Of a stretch of DNA of 64,000 nt, positions 63,266 through 64,000 are shown piece after piece. The translations under genes were made by a program, and so were the position numbers. This DNA is from Protopterus annectens. Its lineage: Eukaryota > Chordata > Ceratodontiformes > Protopteridae. The stretch is taken from assembly GCF_019279795.1 (NCBI RefSeq), contig NC_056725.1, forward strand, positions 1,613,362,859-1,613,426,858, in the 5' to 3' direction. Position 1 is the stretch's first letter. The number at the start of each line of letters is the position of its first letter. Below the pieces are notes generated by a model. That model was given only the letters and a program-made list of their open reading frames with translations. It did not search any database and was not told the DNA's origin.

Positions 63266-63637
63266 GGTGGAATCCACTAATGATGTTGTTGTGCATTGTG
63301 AGAAAGTTGTTTTGATCACCCTAGACATTTTACATCCACTTGTACATGGTCTGCTTCAGGGATGTAATGTTCATAGATCTAATAAGTGGCTTAGTACCTA
63401 CTACCAGGTCTTGACTTCCTTCATTGACACCTTTATCCCAAGCTGTGTGCAAGTGGTTGTCTTAGTTTCACGACAGCCAAGATTTGACCATGAGTTTTGG
63501 GAGCTTAGGCCTGATGGTCAAGTGATGGATTTTAAGAGGACACATTCTAGTTTGCTCAAAGGACATCTTGCTATGCATGACCACTTTCTGGTCTGCTGGA
63601 CTGTGGTCTCCCCACGGAAGGCTGAGTAATTATCTAT
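63266..63637. other. Unrecognised sequence with a 121-residue open frame
   Basis: An open frame on the + strand (63264-63629) has no domain I recognise. It starts in the LINE fragment and ends nine bases before the hammerhead-like motif, so it may be decayed retroelement coding sequence. A host gene is unlikely. Confidence 0.35.
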
Positions 63638-63665
63638 CTGATGAAGTCTTGTGCCTAAGACGAAA
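63638..63665 (+). ncRNA. Hammerhead-ribozyme-like motif with intact core
   Basis: CTGATGA (63638-63644) is followed by A, then stem II GTCTT (63646-63650) paired perfectly with AAGAC (63657-63661) around GTGCCT, then GAAA (63662-63665) and GTGCTTATGG. Both invariant core boxes are present, and the GTGCTTA continuation matches the motif in the Tc1-nested fragment. Family knowledge: Penelope-like elements carry hammerheads in their terminal repeats. Stems I and III and the cleavage site were not resolved, so activity is unproven. Confidence 0.65.
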
Positions 63666-64000
63666 GTGCTTATGGTAGTTGCTCCTGTGTTCGTTTTTAA
63701 TAAAGTGGATTATTGATGGACTACTGGTCGTTTATGGTATTTGGACAGCTTTATTTGGTGTTCTTGGTTGGACTTTGATTTTATTCATTTATTCTAGTAT
63801 TTTATAATTATCGAGGGAGAATAAAGCAGCAACAAACTATCCTGTGGCTGTATTTCATGTGATGAAGAGGCTGTGTAGTCCAGTTTGTCTCATTAAGAAT
63901 ACCTTATCTAATGAATAATGCAATCTTTCTGCTCAATATTTTGCCACAAAATTTGCCTGGATTAGACTGAAGTTCACAGTCTCCCTTGCAGCCCCAAACT
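63666..64000 (+). other. Probable Penelope-type end downstream of the hammerhead-like motif
   Basis: The continuation TTCGTTTTTAATAAAGTGGA, then TTTATGGTATTTGGACAGC, fits the non-coding end seen after other such motifs, but no PLE coding sequence is present and the window ends. Confidence 0.35.

Noticed and set aside
63264-63629. 121-residue open frame as a candidate host gene
   Set aside because: No known domain; it overlaps a decayed LINE endonuclease and abuts a Penelope-type end, so retroelement debris is likelier.

Overview
This window is vertebrate nuclear DNA. It is AT-rich, has no operon-like gene packing, and is dominated by transposable elements and very long (TA)n and (CA)n microsatellites. 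The only host coding sequence I can support is a pair of exons on the + strand (3454-3577 and 3692-3760) with consensus splice sites. They encode the start of domain III (S1 into S2) of a T-type voltage-gated calcium channel alpha-1 subunit, best matching CACNA1I (Cav3.3). No later channel exon was found, so 3761-64000 is most simply one intron of at least 60 kb. That size and the repeat mix (CR1, L2-like and RTE-like LINEs, DIRS, Penelope-like elements, Tc1) suggest a large-genome vertebrate such as a lungfish, amphibian or early ray-finned fish. I cannot name the species.

Layout. 0-3.4 kb: a ~250-bp-arm inverted repeat (1052-1976) and upstream intron. 3.4-3.8 kb: the two exons and a 114-bp intron. 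4.2-6.5 kb: an RTE-like LINE between (TA)n arrays, with a second, 5'-truncated copy at 16.3-17.1 kb that has a clean 12-bp target duplication. 11.9-12.9 kb: a decayed LINE. 13.9-15.6 kb: a Tc1 transposon with ~250-bp inverted repeats, itself carrying a Penelope-type fragment. 15.6-16.2, 18.7-19.1 and 45.1-45.3 kb: three MITE-like elements sharing a core. 19.3-19.7 kb: a 37-bp minisatellite. 26.6-31.2 kb: a decayed DIRS element (RT, RNase H, tyrosine recombinase). 31.6-32.5 kb: a LINE fragment. 33.4-33.9 kb: a tandem pair of tRNA-like SINE units. 39.0-42.7 kb: two CR1 copies on the - strand. 43.9-44.9 kb: a Penelope-like element broken by a CR1 3' end. 45.4-48.6 kb: an old CR1 broken by an L2-like LINE. 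49.9-50.2 kb: a 75-bp tandem repeat. 51.0-61.1 kb: a dense Penelope zone with a young, nearly intact element at 52.6-56.7 kb. 63.0-64.0 kb: a LINE endonuclease fragment and a hammerhead-like motif.

The most interesting material is the Penelope-like elements (PLEs). The young copy has an intact ORF1 and an RT plus GIY-YIG reading frame broken only by an apparent single-base slip. It carries a truncated upstream copy of itself (421-bp direct repeats, 3 differences) and is flanked by a 443-bp direct duplication of the target (1 difference) that meets the element's 5' side in 7 bp of microhomology. Several hammerhead-ribozyme-like motifs occur at Penelope-type ends here. The one at 63638-63665 has an intact core.

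All alignments were made by eye. Element clades, paralog assignment and percent identities should be read as hand estimates.
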